The notes: generated from the letters alone by a model not told the origin. A stretch of DNA of 64,000 bases from Chryseobacterium sp. (GCA_031277615.1 JAITMC010000013.1:62001-126000), one strand, 5' to 3'; counted from the stretch's first letter, positions 17,564 to 28,151 are shown. A program made the numbers and translations.

Positions 17564-19594
17564 TTATTTAAAATCAGAATCTTTGGCCTTGTTCAGCTCA
17601 ACAGATTTTGCCGTCAGCTCAACGTCCATTCCACCCATATTCTGGATGGTGGTAAACGGAAACTTAACGCCGGATACGTCTTTGTAGTTGCTGTAACTGG
17701 TAGGAATAGAACCACCTTCAGATACTTTGATCTCACCGGTTTTAAGACCGGTCTTTACACTGTAATAATACGTGTCTTTAGGTCCTTTTACAACATAAGA
17801 ATCCTCATTGTTGTACTTTTCAATTCCCGCTACTTTAATATCTGCGGATTTGGCGAAAGTAAGTTCAGGGAAAATTTCAGGATCTGCCATTTCAGCTTTC
17901 TGTTTATCATTCAAAGGAAGTTTCTGCCCCTGACCTTCCTGATAACCTTCTTTACCGTCAAAAACGATTTTCTGAAGCGTGTTTCCTGCCATTTTAAGTT
18001 CCATAAACATTTTACCGCCTTTACCCTGAATCAGCTTCATGGTCATATCCATACCCTGGATTTTAGTGGTGGCATCTGTTGTAACGGAAGTTACTTTCTG
18101 TACTGCTGCCAACCCACCGATAGCATTGATGTACTTATCTGCTACAGAGGCGGCAGTAACATTGGCATCAACCTTTTGTACGGCTGGTTTTGCAATCGGA
18201 TTGGCATCTCTGTCGAAATACTTTACAGGATAGCCCAGCTTTTCCAGTCCTTCAGAAATATCAGAAGCTTTTCCTGCGATAAAAATTCTGCTCTGGTTAG
18301 GAAGAATCGTCGTTTTAGCAGCGGAAGAAACATCAGCGATGGTTACTTTATCAATAGACTTCAGATAATTGGAATAGAAATCTGCCGGAAGGTCCTGAAC
18401 TTTCTGGTTCAAAGCAAATCTTGCGATGGTTTCAGGTTTTTCCAGAGACATGATGAAAGATCCTTTCAGTTTTGCCTTTGCATTTTCCAGCTCTTCAGGC
18501 TTTATGGTGGTAATCCCGCCAAGCTCATTCATAAATTCCTTAACTGCCTTATCCGTCACTTCATTTCTTACGCTGGCTTCAGCAGAAAATACAGGCGTAT
18601 ATTTGCTGGCACTCAGGCTGGAATAAGCTCCATAAGTAAATCCGTTCTTTTCACGAAGGTTCATGAAAAGTCTTGCTTCTGCACCTCCTCCAAGAATATA
18701 ATTGGCAATGGTAGCCGCAAAATAATTCGGATCCTTCATTTTTAAAGTCGTCATATTGCCTACAGATACTACAGACTGTACTGCGGAAGGAACATCAACG
18801 ATGTTGATCTCTGTTTTGGCAAGATTGGAAGCCGGCTCCAAAGAGGCGAACTTAGTCCCTGCTTTTTTCCATCCTCCAAAAGCCTTTTCAACCAATGGCT
18901 TTATTTTGTCGAACTTCACATCCCCTACAATCACCAGGTAAGCATTGTCCGGAGTATAATATTTGCTGTAAACATTCTGTACATCAGAAAGCTGAATCTT
19001 ATTGATAGACTCTATCGTTTCAAACTCCCCTCTTGACGTATTTTTTCCATACATCAAAGCATTGGAAACTCTTGCCGCGATAGAAGGCGCATTCTTTTCG
19101 TCTGCTTTTAAGCCCTCAATCGTTCTTTCTTTAGAGTCTTTGATCTCCTCTGCGGAAAAGTTCGGGTTTACGATCGCATCTGCCATCAGTCCTAAAACTT
19201 CAGGGAAATATTTGGACAGAGAACCTGCGGAAGCTCCTGCTGATGAAAAACTGATTCTGGCTCCCAGGAAATCCACCTTTTTGTTGAACTCATCCTTGCT
19301 TAGGTTTTTGGTTCCGTTTTCAAGCTGCTCGGCCATAATTTCACTTACCCCTGTTACGGTTCCTTCATAATAAGGAGGTCTGTCCATGGAAAGGCTTGCG
19401 CTTACTCTTGGCAGCTTGTTATTTTCCACCACCATTACAGTAAGTCCGTTGCTCATCTGGAATGTTTTTGGCTTGGCAATGTTGATGGCAGGAGTAGGTC
19501 CCGGCTTCGGCATTGCGTTAAGGTCTATTTTTTGTGCAGAAAGCATTCCTGCGAATAAAAATGCTGCCGCTATATATGTTAATTGCTTTTTCAT
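17564..19594 (-). CDS. M16 peptidase-like protein with C-terminal lipoprotein-sorting-like domain
   Basis: A 676-aa exported protein (signal MKKQLTYIAAAFLFAGMLSAQ). Residues about 45-190 and 200-390 form the two M16 half-barrels, but the zinc-binding HxxEH is replaced by a non-metal sequence (MAEQLENGTKNL). It is therefore the inactive partner subunit, like the alpha subunit of processing peptidases. After about residue 475 a further roughly 200-residue beta-rich domain resembles outer-membrane lipoprotein-sorting (LolA-like) domains. It follows the active M16 gene by 45 bp and probably dimerises with that product in the periplasm. Confidence 0.88.
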   Translation of the reverse strand: MKKQLTYIAAAFLFAGMLSAQKIDLNAMPKPGPTPAINIAKPKTFQMSNGLTVMVVENNKLPRVSASLSMDRPPYYEGTVTGVSEIMAEQLENGTKNLSKDEFNKKVDFLGARISFSSAGASAGSLSKYFPEVLGLMADAIVNPNFSAEEIKDSKERTIEGLKADEKNAPSIAARVSNALMYGKNTSRGEFETIESINKIQLSDVQNVYSKYYTPDNAYLVIVGDVKFDKIKPLVEKAFGGWKKAGTKFASLEPASNLAKTEINIVDVPSAVQSVVSVGNMTTLKMKDPNYFAATIANYILGGGAEARLFMNLREKNGFTYGAYSSLSASKYTPVFSAEASVRNEVTDKAVKEFMNELGGITTIKPEELENAKAKLKGSFIMSLEKPETIARFALNQKVQDLPADFYSNYLKSIDKVTIADVSSAAKTTILPNQSRIFIAGKASDISEGLEKLGYPVKYFDRDANPIAKPAVQKVDANVTAASVADKYINAIGGLAAVQKVTSVTTDATTKIQGMDMTMKLIQGKGGKMFMELKMAGNTLQKIVFDGKEGYQEGQGQKLPLNDKQKAEMADPEIFPELTFAKSADIKVAGIEKYNNEDSYVVKGPKDTYYYSVKTGLKTGEIKVSEGGSIPTSYSNYKDVSGVKFPFTTIQNMGGMDVELTAKSVELNKAKDSDFK

Positions 19595-19639
19595 TTGTAA
19601 AAATTATTATGGTAATCAATTTTCCCGGTATTCAGTGGA

Positions 19640-20953
19640 TTACTTTTTTTCAGGAAGATAATTAATGATTACTCTTTGGTTAGAATTCAGATACTTTTTA
19701 GCCGCATTTTGCAGATCCTGTCTTGTGATAGATCTGTAGATGTCGATCTCCTTATTGATAAGGTGTGTATCTCCCATCAGTACGTGGTTGGTTGCCAGTG
19801 AAGCGGCAATTCCCTGAATACTTGAATTGGCATTTACAAACTGATTTTCAAACTGGTTCTGAAGTTTCTGATAATCTTCTTCAGAAATAAGCGTAGTCTG
19901 AACTTTTTTGATCTCTTCATCAATTACTTTTCTGAGATCTGTTTCCGGAGTAGGTCCCATCGGGATTGCGAAAAATGCAAAAACCCCGTCTTTTTCAAAA
20001 GCAATCGGGTTGGCAGAAACCTGTAAAGCTTTCTTATCCTGATCTACCAGCTTTTTGTACAGAACAGAAGATTTTCCACCGCTTAAGTAGGCAGAAAGCA
20101 TCTCCAGCACTTTAGAATCTCTTTCTGTGTTAGAAAGGGTTCTGTACCCGTAGATATAAGCAGGAAGCTGAATGTTGGCATCCGTATAGGTCACCACTTT
20201 TTCCTGGGTAATAGGAGCATCTTTAGTGTAGTTTCTGGTAACAGCCGTTCCTTTTGGAATGCCTCCATAATATTCCTGAATCCATTTTTTAGTCTGTTCA
20301 GGCTTAATGTCTCCGGCAACGACTAAAGTAGCGTTGTTCGGGATATAATATTTTTTATAGAAATTCTGGAATTCTTCAAGCTTGGCAGCATTCAGGTCTT
20401 CCATAGAACCAATGGTAGACCAGTGGTACTGGCTGTTGGTAAACATATTGTTAAGAATAGCCGTGAAAAGATTTCCGTAGGGCCTGTTGTCCATACTCAG
20501 TCTCTTTTCTTCCTTTACAACCTCTCTCTGGGTATCCACTCCAATCTGGTTGATCACGGCATGGCGCATTCTTTCAGCTTCCATCCACAGTCCCAGCTGT
20601 TCGTTGTTGGAAGGGAAAGTTTCGTAGTAATAAGTTCGGTCATTGGTGGTGTTGGCATTGTTTTGTCCTCCGTTGGAAGATACGATTTTCATCCATTCAC
20701 CTCTTTTGATGTTAGGGGTTCCTTCAAATAAAAGATGTTCAAAAAAGTGAGCAAAACCGGTTCTTCCGGCAGCTTCATCCTTAGCCCCTACATGGTACAT
20801 TACTCCTGTCGTAACTACCGGTGCAGAATTGTCCTGATGAAGAATTACGTGAAGGCCGTTTGGCAGGTCATACTCTTCGAATTTAATTTGTTGCGCGTTC
20901 AGCATCATTCCGAAAAAAGAAGCTGCTGCAACAGAAAGAAGTCGTTTTTTCAT
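19640..20953 (-). CDS. M16 family zinc peptidase (active subunit)
   Basis: A 437-aa exported peptidase. The signal peptide ends near residue 20 (MKKRLLSVAAASFFGMMLNAQ). The inverted zinc motif HFFEH is at 69-73 and the downstream glutamate that completes the site lies in REVVKEEKRL. The second M16 half includes AYLSGGKSSVLYKKLVDQ. It probably degrades peptides in the periplasm together with the catalytically dead partner encoded directly downstream. I chose Met 20953; the seven extra codons open upstream lack a signal character. Confidence 0.92.
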   Translation of the reverse strand: MKKRLLSVAAASFFGMMLNAQQIKFEEYDLPNGLHVILHQDNSAPVVTTGVMYHVGAKDEAAGRTGFAHFFEHLLFEGTPNIKRGEWMKIVSSNGGQNNANTTNDRTYYYETFPSNNEQLGLWMEAERMRHAVINQIGVDTQREVVKEEKRLSMDNRPYGNLFTAILNNMFTNSQYHWSTIGSMEDLNAAKLEEFQNFYKKYYIPNNATLVVAGDIKPEQTKKWIQEYYGGIPKGTAVTRNYTKDAPITQEKVVTYTDANIQLPAYIYGYRTLSNTERDSKVLEMLSAYLSGGKSSVLYKKLVDQDKKALQVSANPIAFEKDGVFAFFAIPMGPTPETDLRKVIDEEIKKVQTTLISEEDYQKLQNQFENQFVNANSSIQGIAASLATNHVLMGDTHLINKEIDIYRSITRQDLQNAAKKYLNSNQRVIINYLPEKK

Positions 20954-21164
20954 AAAGCAGAAATTGTTTTGCATAAATAAGTAGATAAAATGCCGGATTT
21001 GTTACATTTTATGGTGAATATTTATGAAGAAAATATATATTTACTAAATACTTGTATCCCTATGATTAAAATTCTGTTTTCTTTACCATGGCATATATGT
21101 TTTCTCACACCAGAACCGCAACGTGCCGGTTTAAAACAGAATCCCTTTTGAAAATGAGAATCCT

Positions 21165-22142
21165 ATGAAACCTGAAATAAAAGTTTATCTGTATTTTTGG
21201 CTGGCCCTGATGAGTTCAGGACTTAATGCACAGCATGTGGAAAATGAAGCGGGATTTAAAAAATGTAAAAAGGAGTGGAATAAGAAGATCTGCCTTTCGG
21301 ACGAAGATCATGACGGACTTCCTTTTTATCTTGATGAATGTCCGAAAGAAGCGGGACCATCTGAAAATAAAGGCTGTCCATGGCCCGACCAGGATAAAGA
21401 CGGCGTGACAGATAAGGACGATGCCTGTCCTGATGTATCCGGAGCATCTGAAAACAATGGCTGTCCGTGGCCCGATACCGACGGGGATGGTGTTTTGGAT
21501 AAAGATGATGACTGTCCCACTCATGCAGGATTATCCCAATACAAAGGTTGTCCCAAACCATACCGTATTGATTGTGAAAAGCAGCAGCAGGAAGACAGTC
21601 TTGCCATGGCAAAACTGAGAATGGATTATAAAGAGATTGATAAAGTTTATCATAAACTCAGCAGAGTTATGCTGGACCCGGTCAAAAAATATAACCTGAA
21701 GAATATAAGACTGTTGATTACACTCATCGACTGGGGACCAAGCTGTCATTACGGAGATGGTTGCAGCCGGAAGTGGGAAAATAATCCGGCTAATTATTTA
21801 CGAAACAAATTCTGGAATAAAACAGCCCTCGAAAACATATACAATCGGAAAGAAGTGGGTGAAATCCATTTCTCAAATAAGTTCTGGCCGGAGCTGTTAC
21901 CCGAGCTCAGAGAATTTCTGGATCTTTCCCTGTACAATTATCTGATGACATATAGAATAGAAGGGGAAACAAGAATCGTAATGACGAAAAAAAGAAAAGA
22001 GCCGGCGCAGTATGTTGAAGTATCAGTGTATTTTAAAAGCCCACACAATGTTGAAATTACAATGACCGGTAATTCTTTTTCTGTCAGTAATCAATATGAA
22101 TATGACGGGAAAAACTGGGTGCTGACCAATGATCTGAAATAA
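21165..22142 (+). CDS. thrombospondin type 3 repeat protein, exported
   Basis: A 325-aa protein with a signal peptide (cleavage near LNAQ, residue 23). Residues about 45-130 hold three or four thrombospondin type 3 calcium-binding repeats ([45 protein letters not shown]), each closed by a GCP-containing segment. In flavobacteria such repeats usually link a barrel to an OmpA domain in the outer membrane. Here the C-terminal 190 residues are not OmpA-like, and I do not recognise them. The gene is monocistronic, with repeat-rich sequence after it. Confidence 0.75.
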   Translation: MKPEIKVYLYFWLALMSSGLNAQHVENEAGFKKCKKEWNKKICLSDEDHDGLPFYLDECPKEAGPSENKGCPWPDQDKDGVTDKDDACPDVSGASENNGCPWPDTDGDGVLDKDDDCPTHAGLSQYKGCPKPYRIDCEKQQQEDSLAMAKLRMDYKEIDKVYHKLSRVMLDPVKKYNLKNIRLLITLIDWGPSCHYGDGCSRKWENNPANYLRNKFWNKTALENIYNRKEVGEIHFSNKFWPELLPELREFLDLSLYNYLMTYRIEGETRIVMTKKRKEPAQYVEVSVYFKSPHNVEITMTGNSFSVSNQYEYDGKNWVLTNDLK

Positions 22143-22177
22143 GCATTGCTGAATATACAGCCCTAAAGGTGAGATTA

Positions 22178-22320
22178 ATGGGATGGATGATGGATGAAAG
22201 AAGTTGGAAGTTACTTTTGTGATCAATGGCAAACTTGATTATCCATTTAAATGACTTAAATAAACAGGACCGGTTGTCCCTCTACGACCTGATAACTTCC
22301 CTCATCCATCACCCTGCATC
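22178..22320. repeat. dispersed GGATGATGG repeat, inverted copies
   Basis: The left end has GGGATGGATGATGGATG (from about 22179). The right end has CCCTCATCCATCACCC (about 22293), which is the reverse complement of the GGGTGATGGATG text at 24872. The element thus has inverted, degenerate ends and lies between two plus-strand genes. The 22143-22429 gap holds no gene. Confidence 0.6.
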
Positions 22321-22376
22321 AAACCAAAGAAAATCAGTAATTCTCATCCCAACTCACGTTAAATTAGCCTCATAAT

Positions 22377-22406
22377 TTGAATTCTCCTTTGAATGCATTA
22401 ATTTTG
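22377..22406 (+). promoter_or_regulatory. promoter of the UvrD-like helicase gene
   Basis: TTG (22377-22379), 19-nt spacer, TAATTTTG (22399-22406), full consensus, 24 nt before the start codon. Confidence 0.6.
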
Positions 22407-22429
22407 TGTTCCAAAAAATTTTTTGCAGC

Positions 22430-24760
22430 ATGGATTATCTGAAAGGACTCAATGAATCACAATATGAAGCCGTTACCACTTTACAGGGACCTCTGATGGT
22501 ACTTGCGGGAGCGGGTTCCGGAAAAACACGTGTGCTTACGATGCGTATTGCCCACCTGATTAATAACGGAGTGGATCCTTTCAATATCCTGGCCCTGACT
22601 TTTACCAATAAAGCGGCCCGCGAAATGAAAGACCGTATTGCCAAAGTGGTGGGAACCAGCAATGCAAGAAGTCTATGGATGGGAACCTTTCACTCGGTTT
22701 TTGCCAGAATTCTGAGAATTGAAGCCCATTATCTGGGCTATCCTTCCAATTTTACGATTTATGATCAGCAGGATGCCCTGAACGTGATCAAGAAAGTACT
22801 GAAGGATATGAATATTGATGCCGATCTTTATAAACCCAAAAAAGTTCAGGCCAGAATTTCTACCTATAAAAACAATCTGATCACAGTAAAAGCATATTTC
22901 AACAATCCTGAACTGATGGAGGCCGATGAAAAAGCCAATATGAAATTCATCGGGCAGATCTATCAGAAGTATGTGGATGCCTGCTTCAGAAACGGATCGA
23001 TGGATTTTGATGACCTGTTGCTGAAAACCAATGAATTGCTGACCCGTTTCCCGGAAGTGCTGGCCAAATATCAGGACCGGTTCAGGTATATTATGGTAGA
23101 TGAGTACCAGGATACCAACCATTCACAGTACCTTATTGTAAAGGCCCTTGCTTCAAAATTTGAAAACATCTGTGTGGTAGGGGATGATGCCCAGTCTATT
23201 TATTCCTTCCGTGGAGCCAATATCTACAATATCCTCAACTTCAAAAAGGATTATCCTGATGCCATGACGGTTTCACTGGAACAGAATTACCGTTCCACAC
23301 AAACGATTGTGAATGCTGCGAATGTGGTGATCGCCAAAAACCTTCAGCAGTTCAAAAAGAATGTGTTCAGTGATAACGAAGAAGGCGATAAAATTAAAGT
23401 ATACCGTTCCCTTTCCGATGCGGATGAGGCCAACTTTGTTGCCGGAAATATCTGGGAACTGCGTAACCGCGATCAGAGAAAATATAGCGATTTTGCTATT
23501 TTATACAGAACCAACTCGCAGACCAGAGCATTTGAAGATGCATTAAGACGTAAGAATATCCCATACAAAGTATATGGCGGACTTTCTTTCTACCAAAGAA
23601 AAGAGGTGAAAGACCTGATCGCCTATCTAAGACTTCTGATCAATGAAAATGATTCCGAAGCTCTGACCAGAATCATCAACTATCCAGCCAGGGGAATCGG
23701 TGAAACCACACAGAATAAGCTGATCGTTTTTGCAGATGCACAAAATGTTTCCGTTTCCAAAGTGTTGGATAATTTGCCGATGTATGCTCCGCAATTGGGA
23801 CTGAATAACGGTGTTTTAAACAAACTGAATGACTTCTGGTCTATGATTAAAGCATTCCAGGTATTGCTGAAAACCGAAACGGCGTACAGCGTAGCAATGG
23901 AAGTAGCTAAACGAAGCGGACTGATCAAATTTTTAAAAGATGATCAGACACCGGAAGGAATTTCCCGTGTAGAAAACGTGCAGGAACTCATGAACTCCAT
24001 GCAGGGGTTCATCGAAGAGCAGATGCAGCTGGAGGACGGAGATCCGAGCCTGTCAAACTTCCTTGAGAATATTGCTCTTTCTGCTGATACCCAGGACAAG
24101 AATCTGGAAGATGATATGGTTTCGCTGATGACCATTCACCTTTCAAAAGGGCTTGAATTCCCGGTAGTTCACCTTGTGGGGCTTGAAGAAAATCTTTTCC
24201 CGAGCTTTATGAGTTCTGCCACAAGAGAAGATCTGGAAGAAGAAAGACGTCTCTTTTATGTAGCCCTCACCAGAGCTGAAAAACAGGTATTCTTTTCGTA
24301 TGCTGTTTCCCGTTTTCAATGGGGAAAAATTACGGATGCAGAGCCTTCAAGATTTTTAAGTGAAGTAGATGAAGAGTATATTGAATTCATTAATCCGGCC
24401 ATGGAAAAAAGATTTATCAATAATGCAGGACTGAAATCCAATATTTTTGATGAGCATCCTTCCGAGCAGCGTTCTTTCCGAAAAGTAGAAAAGAAAACCA
24501 TCGACAGAGGAGATGATTCAAAACCTGCTCCTGAAGCAAGAAAGCTGAAACCGGTAAGTACAGCTAAAATTATCAACCCGAGCGGTGCCTCTTCCCAGGA
24601 TATTGAAGTAGGGGATAAGGTAAGACATGACCGTTTCGGAATAGGGGAAGTGGTTTTCCTGGATGGTACAGATCCTCAGAATATCAAAGCAAAAGTGGCT
24701 TTCATGCATGAAGGAGAGAAAAACCTGATCCTGAAATATGCCAAACTTACGAAAATATAG
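22430..24760 (+). CDS. uvrD: UvrD/PcrA-type DNA helicase
   Basis: A 776-aa superfamily 1A helicase. Motif Q and the Walker A AGAGSGKT are at residues 26-33, motif II DEYQDTN is near 223, DDAQSIYSFRGA (motif III) and QNYRST (motif IV) follow, and the C-terminal motifs include TIHLSKGLEFPVVHLVGLEENLFPS and ALTRAEKQ. The last 50 residues (VGDKVRHDRFGIGEVVFLDG) form the tudor-like tail that binds RNA polymerase in PcrA/UvrD. It unwinds DNA 3' to 5' in excision and mismatch repair and clears stalled polymerases. The start at 22430 (MDYLKGLNESQ) is the conserved one and it has its own promoter. Confidence 0.95.
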   Translation: MDYLKGLNESQYEAVTTLQGPLMVLAGAGSGKTRVLTMRIAHLINNGVDPFNILALTFTNKAAREMKDRIAKVVGTSNARSLWMGTFHSVFARILRIEAHYLGYPSNFTIYDQQDALNVIKKVLKDMNIDADLYKPKKVQARISTYKNNLITVKAYFNNPELMEADEKANMKFIGQIYQKYVDACFRNGSMDFDDLLLKTNELLTRFPEVLAKYQDRFRYIMVDEYQDTNHSQYLIVKALASKFENICVVGDDAQSIYSFRGANIYNILNFKKDYPDAMTVSLEQNYRSTQTIVNAANVVIAKNLQQFKKNVFSDNEEGDKIKVYRSLSDADEANFVAGNIWELRNRDQRKYSDFAILYRTNSQTRAFEDALRRKNIPYKVYGGLSFYQRKEVKDLIAYLRLLINENDSEALTRIINYPARGIGETTQNKLIVFADAQNVSVSKVLDNLPMYAPQLGLNNGVLNKLNDFWSMIKAFQVLLKTETAYSVAMEVAKRSGLIKFLKDDQTPEGISRVENVQELMNSMQGFIEEQMQLEDGDPSLSNFLENIALSADTQDKNLEDDMVSLMTIHLSKGLEFPVVHLVGLEENLFPSFMSSATREDLEEERRLFYVALTRAEKQVFFSYAVSRFQWGKITDAEPSRFLSEVDEEYIEFINPAMEKRFINNAGLKSNIFDEHPSEQRSFRKVEKKTIDRGDDSKPAPEARKLKPVSTAKIINPSGASSQDIEVGDKVRHDRFGIGEVVFLDGTDPQNIKAKVAFMHEGEKNLILKYAKLTKI

Positions 24761-24825
24761 AATACTTCAGTGTACTGCTGATACAATAAGATAAAACGGA
24801 TCCGGATAGGGTTCGTTTTTTTTGA

Positions 24826-25245
24826 TGGAAGTTGAGGTTGGATGATGGAAGTTATAGAGTTCATATTGGCTGGGTGATGGATGCTGGATGAGGGAAGTTA
24901 TGGAGTGCCTGGATATGATGAAGGCTATTATAGCATAGGAGTTTTTTTAACTTCATATTGGATGGGTGATGGATGCTGGATGAGGGAAGTTATGGAGTTC
25001 CTGGAATATGATGAAGGCTATTATAGCATAGGAGTTTTTTTAACTTCAAAGTTTTGTTATAGTTATAGTTATAGTTATAGTGAATGGGTGATGGATGCTG
25101 GATGAAGGGAGTTATGAAACTCCCGAGAATATAATGACGCCCTATTCAATACAATTTTACTCATTGATTAAAATAGCTTCCATAGGTACTGATAACATAT
25201 CGTAACACCCATCACCCCTCATCAATCTTCCATCACATTCCACAT
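24826..25245. repeat. 92-bp tandem duplication plus TTATAG repeat
   Basis: A unit starting GGGTGATGGATGCTGGATGA at 24872 recurs at 24964 (period 92), including the shared GATGAAGGCTATTATAGCAT segment, and partially again at 25086. Between the second and third copies lies TTATAG repeated about four times (25056-25079). The right end (25205-25240) has CACCCATCACCCCTCATC, an inverted copy. Open frames here are products of the repeat. The flank up to 25291 has no gene. Confidence 0.85.
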
Positions 25246-25291
25246 AGACAAAAGCTATAACGCATTTTCAAAAACTAAAAGTCTATTAATT

Positions 25292-25321
25292 TTGTAGACT
25301 AATAAAATTATTCTACATTTG
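25292..25321 (+). promoter_or_regulatory. promoter of the TonB receptor gene
   Basis: TTG (25292-25294), 19-nt spacer, TACATTTG (25314-25321), full consensus, about 40 nt upstream of the start at 25362. Confidence 0.65.
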
Positions 25322-25361
25322 CCACTCAAAAAAACATAAACTATTAATGGATGTAAAGGAT

Positions 25362-28124
25362 ATGAAAAATAAAAATACCATCTTATCAGCGTCTGTCTTA
25401 TTTTTTCTGGGAACTTTTGCTTTCGGACAGGAGAAGCAGAAAGACAGTCTGAAAACCAATAATGTAGAGGAGGTTGTTGTGCTTGGCTCAAGGGCAGGAG
25501 CCCGATCTAAAGTTGACAGCCCCGTTCCAGTGGATGTCTTCAATCTGAAAGAAGTTTCCGTAGTTCTTCCGCAGTCGGGTATCGGGCAGATCCTGAACTC
25601 ACTGGCACCGTCGTTCACTTCTACCATTCAGACGAATTCAGACGGAACGGATCATTTGGATCCTGCCCAGCTGAGAGGTTTGGGACCCGACCAGGTGCTG
25701 GTATTGGTGAATGGAAAAAGAAGGCATACTTCGGCTCTGGTGAATGTAAACGGAACACCGGGAAGAGGAACGGTAGGAACCGATCTTAATGCGATTCCCT
25801 CATTCGCTTTGAACAGAATTGAAGTGCTGCGTGACGGAGCTTCCGCCCAATACGGCTCTGATGCAATTGCCGGAGTCATCAACCTGGAACTCAAAAAAGA
25901 TACAGGAAAACTGACAGGGCAGGTGACCTATGGCGGAAATCTCACTCCAACCGCCAATGATCACACCGGTAATTTTGACGGCCAGAATATCCAGCTCGAT
26001 TTTAACTATGGAAATAAGATCGGAACCCGAGGCGGTTTTTATAATATTACCTGGTCGTCCCAATTCAGAGATCCTACATCCAGGGCCGGAGCCGAAAGCG
26101 GGAGTATCTATAATGCTTATAACGCCATTGAAAAAAGGGCGATGAATGACGGGGTAAACCTTTCTTCGTTGTTCGGTAATATCAACAATACTCCCAATTC
26201 ACAGCAGATTATTGATTATATCCATCAGTATTCACAGGGAGTGGGCTATTTCAGTGCGGCACAGCAAAGTGCCATTCAGAATACATCCATTATACAGGAC
26301 ATCAAAGATGCGCAGGGAAATGTCATCCAGAAAGGACTTCAGTCTTTATTGAACTTTGATGTCACAGATCAGGAACTGGCTTACAGAGGACTCACAAGAA
26401 AAGACTTCAATATGCAGGTTGGTCAGTCTAAACTGAATAATCACCAGCTTTTTGCCAATATAGAGGTTCCGGTAAGTGATGACTGGAAAGTCTACTCTTT
26501 TGGAGGGTACAGCATCCGGCATGGGGTTTCAGGTGGGTTTTACAGAAAACCGAATCAGAGCCGAACCTTTACAGGAATTCATGCAGACGGATATCTGCCA
26601 CAAATCGGAACGGATATTCAGGATCTGTCATTTGCAGCAGGAATCAAAGGAAACTGGAACGGATGGCATATTGATTTAAGCAATACTTTCGGTCAGAACT
26701 CATTTACCTATAACATCAGGAATACCGGAAACACTTCTTTGCGATTCAATTCTCCCGATGAGTTTGATGCCGGAGGTCTTAGATTTTCCCAGAATACCAT
26801 CAATCTGGATTTTTCTAAAAAATATGATGTCTGGAACGGAATTAATGTAGCCTTCGGAGTGGAACACCGCTATGAAAACTTCAAAATAACAGCGGGCGAG
26901 GAAGCTTCATATGCCACCTATGATATTTCAGGAAATATCTGGAACAATAAGAGCCAGAGGCCTACGGATTTCTTCGGAAATGCACTGCCGGGAGGTTCTC
27001 AGGTATTCGGAGGCTTTAAACCGGCCAATGCAGTGGATAAAAACAGGCAGTCTGTTGCTGCTTATGCCGATGTGGAATTCAACTTCACCAACTGGTTTCT
27101 GGTAGATGCGGCTGCGAGATATGAGAATTATTCGGATTTCGGATCAACATTTAATTATAAATTGGCTTCAAGGGTAAAAGTGGCACCTAATTTCAATGTG
27201 AGGTTAGCCGGATCTACAGGGTTCAGAGCACCTTCTATCCATCAGATCTATTATAATGTAACGTCTACATTATTTACGAACAGTCAGCTCCTGGAAGTGG
27301 GAACCTTCAGTAATGATTCCAAAATTGCAGAATTGCTGGGAATGCCTAAGTTAAAGCAGGAAACTTCAAAATCCGCAAGTGTAGGATTTACCTATAGAAT
27401 TCCTTCCGTGAATATATCTGTTACGGCCGACGGATATTTTACAAAAATCGATAACAGAATTATTCTTACCGACCAGTTCTTAAGAGCCAGTGTTCCGGCC
27501 GCAGCACAGGAAGCTTTTGATGCTGAAAATGTAAATGGTGCACAATTTTTCACCAATGCCATAGATACGGAAACACGCGGAGTGGATGTTGTCATTGCCC
27601 ATAATATGAGGGTTTCCGGATTGAAACTGGATAACAGCTTTGCCGTAAATCTCAGCCAGACCAAGAGGGTGGGAGATATTCATTCATCGGGATTACTCCA
27701 GTCTGCCAACCTCGAAAATATATATTTCTCTGAAAAATCAAGAGTTTATCTGGAAGAAGCGGTTCCAAGAGTAAAAGCCAGCCTGTCGCATACCCTTTCC
27801 TGGAAAAATGCCAGTTTGTACCTTAGAAATACCTATTTCGGAAAAGTAACCGGAGCTGATATTATTGATGTTAACGGAGACGGAATTGCAGGACCCAATG
27901 AACATCAGCAGATCACGGCTAAAATCATTACAGATCTTTCACTGGCTTATCAGTTTACAAAAAATGTGGGACTGACCATTGGGGTGAACAACCTGTTTGA
28001 TATTTATCCAACCAGAAACCTGCCGGCTTCTACGAACAATGATCAGTTCATCTATTCGCGCTCCACGTCACAGTTCGGACAGAACGGAAGATATGTATTT
28101 TCCAGACTTAATTTCAATTTTTAA
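25362..28124 (+). CDS. TonB-dependent receptor (about 920 aa)
   Basis: An outer-membrane receptor with signal peptide (MKNKNTILSASVLFFLGTFAFGQ), TonB box region VEEVVVLGSRAG (about residues 34-45), a plug domain with LRGLGPDQVLVLVNGKRRHTSALVN and LNRIEVLRDGASAQYGSDAIAGVINL, and a 22-strand barrel ending in Phe (RLNFNF). It has no N-terminal carboxypeptidase-like domain, so it is not a SusC protein; its plug resembles siderophore or metal receptors. I prefer Met6 of the open frame as start. No lipoprotein partner follows; a strong terminator ends the transcript. The ligand is unknown. Confidence 0.92.
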   Translation: MKNKNTILSASVLFFLGTFAFGQEKQKDSLKTNNVEEVVVLGSRAGARSKVDSPVPVDVFNLKEVSVVLPQSGIGQILNSLAPSFTSTIQTNSDGTDHLDPAQLRGLGPDQVLVLVNGKRRHTSALVNVNGTPGRGTVGTDLNAIPSFALNRIEVLRDGASAQYGSDAIAGVINLELKKDTGKLTGQVTYGGNLTPTANDHTGNFDGQNIQLDFNYGNKIGTRGGFYNITWSSQFRDPTSRAGAESGSIYNAYNAIEKRAMNDGVNLSSLFGNINNTPNSQQIIDYIHQYSQGVGYFSAAQQSAIQNTSIIQDIKDAQGNVIQKGLQSLLNFDVTDQELAYRGLTRKDFNMQVGQSKLNNHQLFANIEVPVSDDWKVYSFGGYSIRHGVSGGFYRKPNQSRTFTGIHADGYLPQIGTDIQDLSFAAGIKGNWNGWHIDLSNTFGQNSFTYNIRNTGNTSLRFNSPDEFDAGGLRFSQNTINLDFSKKYDVWNGINVAFGVEHRYENFKITAGEEASYATYDISGNIWNNKSQRPTDFFGNALPGGSQVFGGFKPANAVDKNRQSVAAYADVEFNFTNWFLVDAAARYENYSDFGSTFNYKLASRVKVAPNFNVRLAGSTGFRAPSIHQIYYNVTSTLFTNSQLLEVGTFSNDSKIAELLGMPKLKQETSKSASVGFTYRIPSVNISVTADGYFTKIDNRIILTDQFLRASVPAAAQEAFDAENVNGAQFFTNAIDTETRGVDVVIAHNMRVSGLKLDNSFAVNLSQTKRVGDIHSSGLLQSANLENIYFSEKSRVYLEEAVPRVKASLSHTLSWKNASLYLRNTYFGKVTGADIIDVNGDGIAGPNEHQQITAKIITDLSLAYQFTKNVGLTIGVNNLFDIYPTRNLPASTNNDQFIYSRSTSQFGQNGRYVFSRLNFNF

Positions 28125-28151
28125 TATTTTTTGACTTTCTATTATTATGCA

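Noticed and set aside
24881-25105. 74-codon open frame with repeated DEGYYSIGVF peptide
   Set aside because: It is the translation of the 92-bp tandem repeat; there is no conserved protein and the TTATAG tract is simple sequence.
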